Positions 5,801 to 6,447 of a DNA stretch of 6,447 bases are shown here, piece after piece (the first letter of the stretch is position 1; the number at the start of each line of letters is the position of its first letter). Location: assembly GCA_016866645.1 (NCBI GenBank), contig VGLX01000079.1, positions 1 to 6,447 on the forward strand, read 5' to 3'. The translations under genes and the position numbers were made by a program. Under the pieces are notes generated by a model. That model was not told where the DNA came from. It saw only the letters and a program-made list of their open reading frames with translations, and ran no database searches. This DNA is from Candidatus Woesearchaeota archaeon. Its GTDB lineage: Archaea; Nanobdellota; Nanobdellia; SCGC-AAA011-G17; VGLX01.

Positions 5801-6308
5801 GTACCCCTTCTCCGGTTAACGCATTAAGGTAAACGGGCAGTGTTAGGACTAATGTTTTTCCTTCTCCTGTTTTCATCTCTGCCATCTTGCCTTCATGCAG
5901 GGCCATTCCGCCCATCAGCTGTACGTCAAAGTGTACCATAGGCTGGTTGTCTTTGGTTTTTAGCGTTCGTCTTGATGCTTCTTTGACTAGGGCGAATGCT
6001 TCTGGTAGGACAGTTCCAAGAATTTCTTTCTTGTCTTTTTCTACTGCTTTCTTATAATTCTGGTTGTTGTCAAAGTCGTTTTTTAATGATTCGTGCTTAG
6101 CTGCTGATTCTTTCAGCTTTTCTTGGACTTCTTTCTTCAGTTCTGTTGTCCTTTTATGGGCTATTTCTTTGAACTGCTCGTTGTCGAGGCTTCCGAAGTC
6201 TTGTAGGAGATTATAATGAATATTGATAGAGTCTACTATGGGCATCATCTTTTTGAGCTGCCTTGAGTTTGCGTCCATTCCTAATTTTTTTATTAAGTGG
6301 TCTAGCAT
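2874..6308 (-). CDS. secA: Preprotein translocase ATPase SecA, long form
   Basis: A 1144-residue SecA, the cytoplasmic motor that pushes unfolded preproteins through SecYEG using ATP. Motifs in order: HFDVQ (126-130), Walker A MKTGEGKT (145-152), EFGFDYLRDN (309-318), Walker B VDEVD in VDEVDNILIDDARTA (336-350), MPGRRW (619-624), EAKEGV (633-638), TLQNYF-like ISLQNYFRMYNKLAGTSGT (650-668), TNMAGRGTDI (783-792), QLRGRAGRQGD (820-830), SLEDDLMR (839-846), KYDDVNNAQR (897-906), and the helical scaffold WRDHL then LRAYAQKDPLVEYKKE (1089-1120). All catalytic motifs are intact, though the usual LIDEARTP reads LIDDARTA. It exceeds the ~800-900 residues of common SecA: about 85 extra charged, coiled-coil-like residues at ~207-293, and an enlarged region at ~360-600. 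The FTLPDLITELS stretch resembles the long Bacteroidetes/Chlorobi SecA. It ends in FKKL with no C-terminal zinc-binding (CxC...C-H/C) tail. SecA is not expected in archaea, so transfer from a bacterium is likely if the host is archaeal. Confidence 0.97.
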   Translation of the reverse strand: MLDHLIKKLGMDANSRQLKKMMPIVDSINIHYNLLQDFGSLDNEQFKEIAHKRTTELKKEVQEKLKESAAKHESLKNDFDNNQNYKKAVEKDKKEILGTVLPEAFALVKEASRRTLKTKDNQPMVHFDVQLMGGMALHEGKMAEMKTGEGKTLVLTLPVYLNALTGEGVHVVTVNEYLAQRDAKWMGPIYDMLGVSVGINLSENGYCIYDKDLLLLANKREGLKKDLNVLQTNFEKNSTNIKNNNPSLPEQENTISPTEENAEATSNYERLITEIESKIHSLNEQAYKAVSDKKKEAYKADVTYGVNHEFGFDYLRDNTTSNVEDKVQRMFNFAIVDEVDNILIDDARTAHILSAPIEGDVSIYNKLKPDVIALMDKQNNIIDMKYHVATAMLNLINDGLKEENKPGVMQRLSRLLPKLEQADPDRKIISEGSVYLLNSYLQAGNLTKEQKNKTLDELSDLLFQIKEGNPRNKIFSPDFIKQNPMILKLTTQGEYTHNALRRDEGKGDEILKGLFYIIKEKDKNVYLTEQGMGELSERAEMFTLPDLITELSNIDSLDITLQEKQEKKNKIQEEYSKKSESTHAIQKLLYAYCMFDKDVDYVVKNGEVVIIDSSTGRKMPGRRWNEGMHEAVEAKEGVKIQKPSQTLATISLQNYFRMYNKLAGTSGTVATEAQEFMNTYKIDTLVIPTNKLMIRKDHDDAVYKTEEEKWDAVVEEIKTMYQSGRPVLVGTASIEKSELLSRLLQQKNIPHEVLNATRASEDGEYEAKIVSGAGKPGAVTISTNMAGRGTDIILGEGVAEKGGLHVIGTEKHESRRIDNQLRGRAGRQGDQGSSKFMISLEDDLMRMHGGDRIKKVMTMIGIEKGESITHPIVTKAMETAQKRLENYHADIRKNMLKYDDVNNAQRAAIYADRNELMGLANHEELVNNIAHDLLETIIMKYLPQGEPVEEKKFNELNSRLRYLFDFDVKLGEGTSIEDIKHEKFKEQLHELINISQQHIPERSIKMSISSAFENIRSKYRFFDHMIKKESIPEEEKEKKLEALISKYKAEVASFETKIKETYDNELKKKKGDMGRICKNVILQTVDNKWRDHLVLLEDLREGVYLRAYAQKDPLVEYKKESSKLFDQMMEQVEEEIVQTVFKKL

Positions 6309-6375
6309 AGTTCGCTCCTTATTCTTCTCCCTATCTAGGGTTAACTTATGATTCTCGCTGTTTATAAACCTTTCG
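6309..6375 (-). promoter_or_regulatory. secA promoter and ribosome-binding site, archaeal type
   Basis: On the minus strand CGAAAGG (6369-6375) is followed directly by TTTATAAA (6361-6368), a good match to an archaeal BRE plus TATA box. Transcription would start near 6338, leaving a leader of ~30 nt. AAGGAG (6315-6320) lies 6 nt before the ATG at 6306-6308 and fixes that start. A small palindrome, CCCTATCTAGGG (6329-6340), sits around the expected transcript start and may be a regulatory site or chance. No convincing bacterial -35 element is seen. Confidence 0.65.
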
Positions 6376-6410
6376 TTTTGTTATCACTTAATAGTGGTTA
6401 AAATAGTAAC

Positions 6411-6447
6411 GTTTAAAAGGGAGAGAATGGATATATAATGAATAAAC
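6411..6447 (+). promoter_or_regulatory. Possible divergent promoter and start of a gene leaving the window
   Basis: GTTTAAAAGG (6411-6420) is TATA-like, and an ATG at 6438 lies ~23-27 nt downstream, the leaderless spacing seen elsewhere in this window. That ATG opens a frame (Met-Asn-Lys) that runs off the edge after three codons. The nearer ATG at 6427 hits a stop after three codons and is not the start. The product cannot be named. Confidence 0.3.

Overview
The window looks like a piece of an archaeal genome, most likely DPANN-type, although it carries a gene normally found in bacteria. The archaeal reading rests on TATA boxes placed about 25-30 nt before the start codons of the ribbon-helix-helix (RHH) and BRO genes, which suggests leaderless transcripts. 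It also rests on a BRE plus TATA pair (CGAAAGG then TTTATAAA) before secA, frequent AGA/AGG/ATA codons, and an RHH protein of a style common in DPANN archaea. This is inference from one window; no rRNA or ribosomal protein gene is present to settle it.

Left part (about 1-2775): an accessory region built like a row of cassettes. Four related, same-orientation repeats of about 50-72 bp lie near 57-107 (D), 861-932 (A), 1909-1980 (B) and 2723-2773 (C). Between D and A lie the C-terminal remnant of a PIN-domain nuclease (+) and a convergent RHH regulator (-). Between A and B lies a BRO-N/DinD-like protein (+). Between B and C lie an AbiEi antitoxin (+) and the first ~40 codons of its AbiEii toxin, which stops at repeat C. 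A and B match at 69 of 72 positions; C and D are diverged. Repeat boundaries coincide with cassette boundaries and with the break in the toxin gene, so the repeats look like recombination points. No integrase or transposase is present here and the sites are not canonical integron attC sites.

The two intact regulators each have a symmetric or repeated operator-like motif against the start codon: spaced GTATTAC repeats for the RHH gene and a 17-nt perfect palindrome for abiEi. Both fit autoregulation.

Right part (2874-6308, minus strand): one long, apparently intact SecA ATPase of 1144 residues, with both nucleotide-binding domain motif sets and the helical scaffold. It has long insertions, resembles the enlarged SecA of Bacteroidetes/Chlorobi-type bacteria, and lacks the C-terminal zinc-binding tail. 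SecA is not part of the textbook archaeal Sec system, so an intact copy behind an archaeal-type promoter is the most interesting single gene. A divergent promoter and a possible start codon of another gene lie at the right edge.
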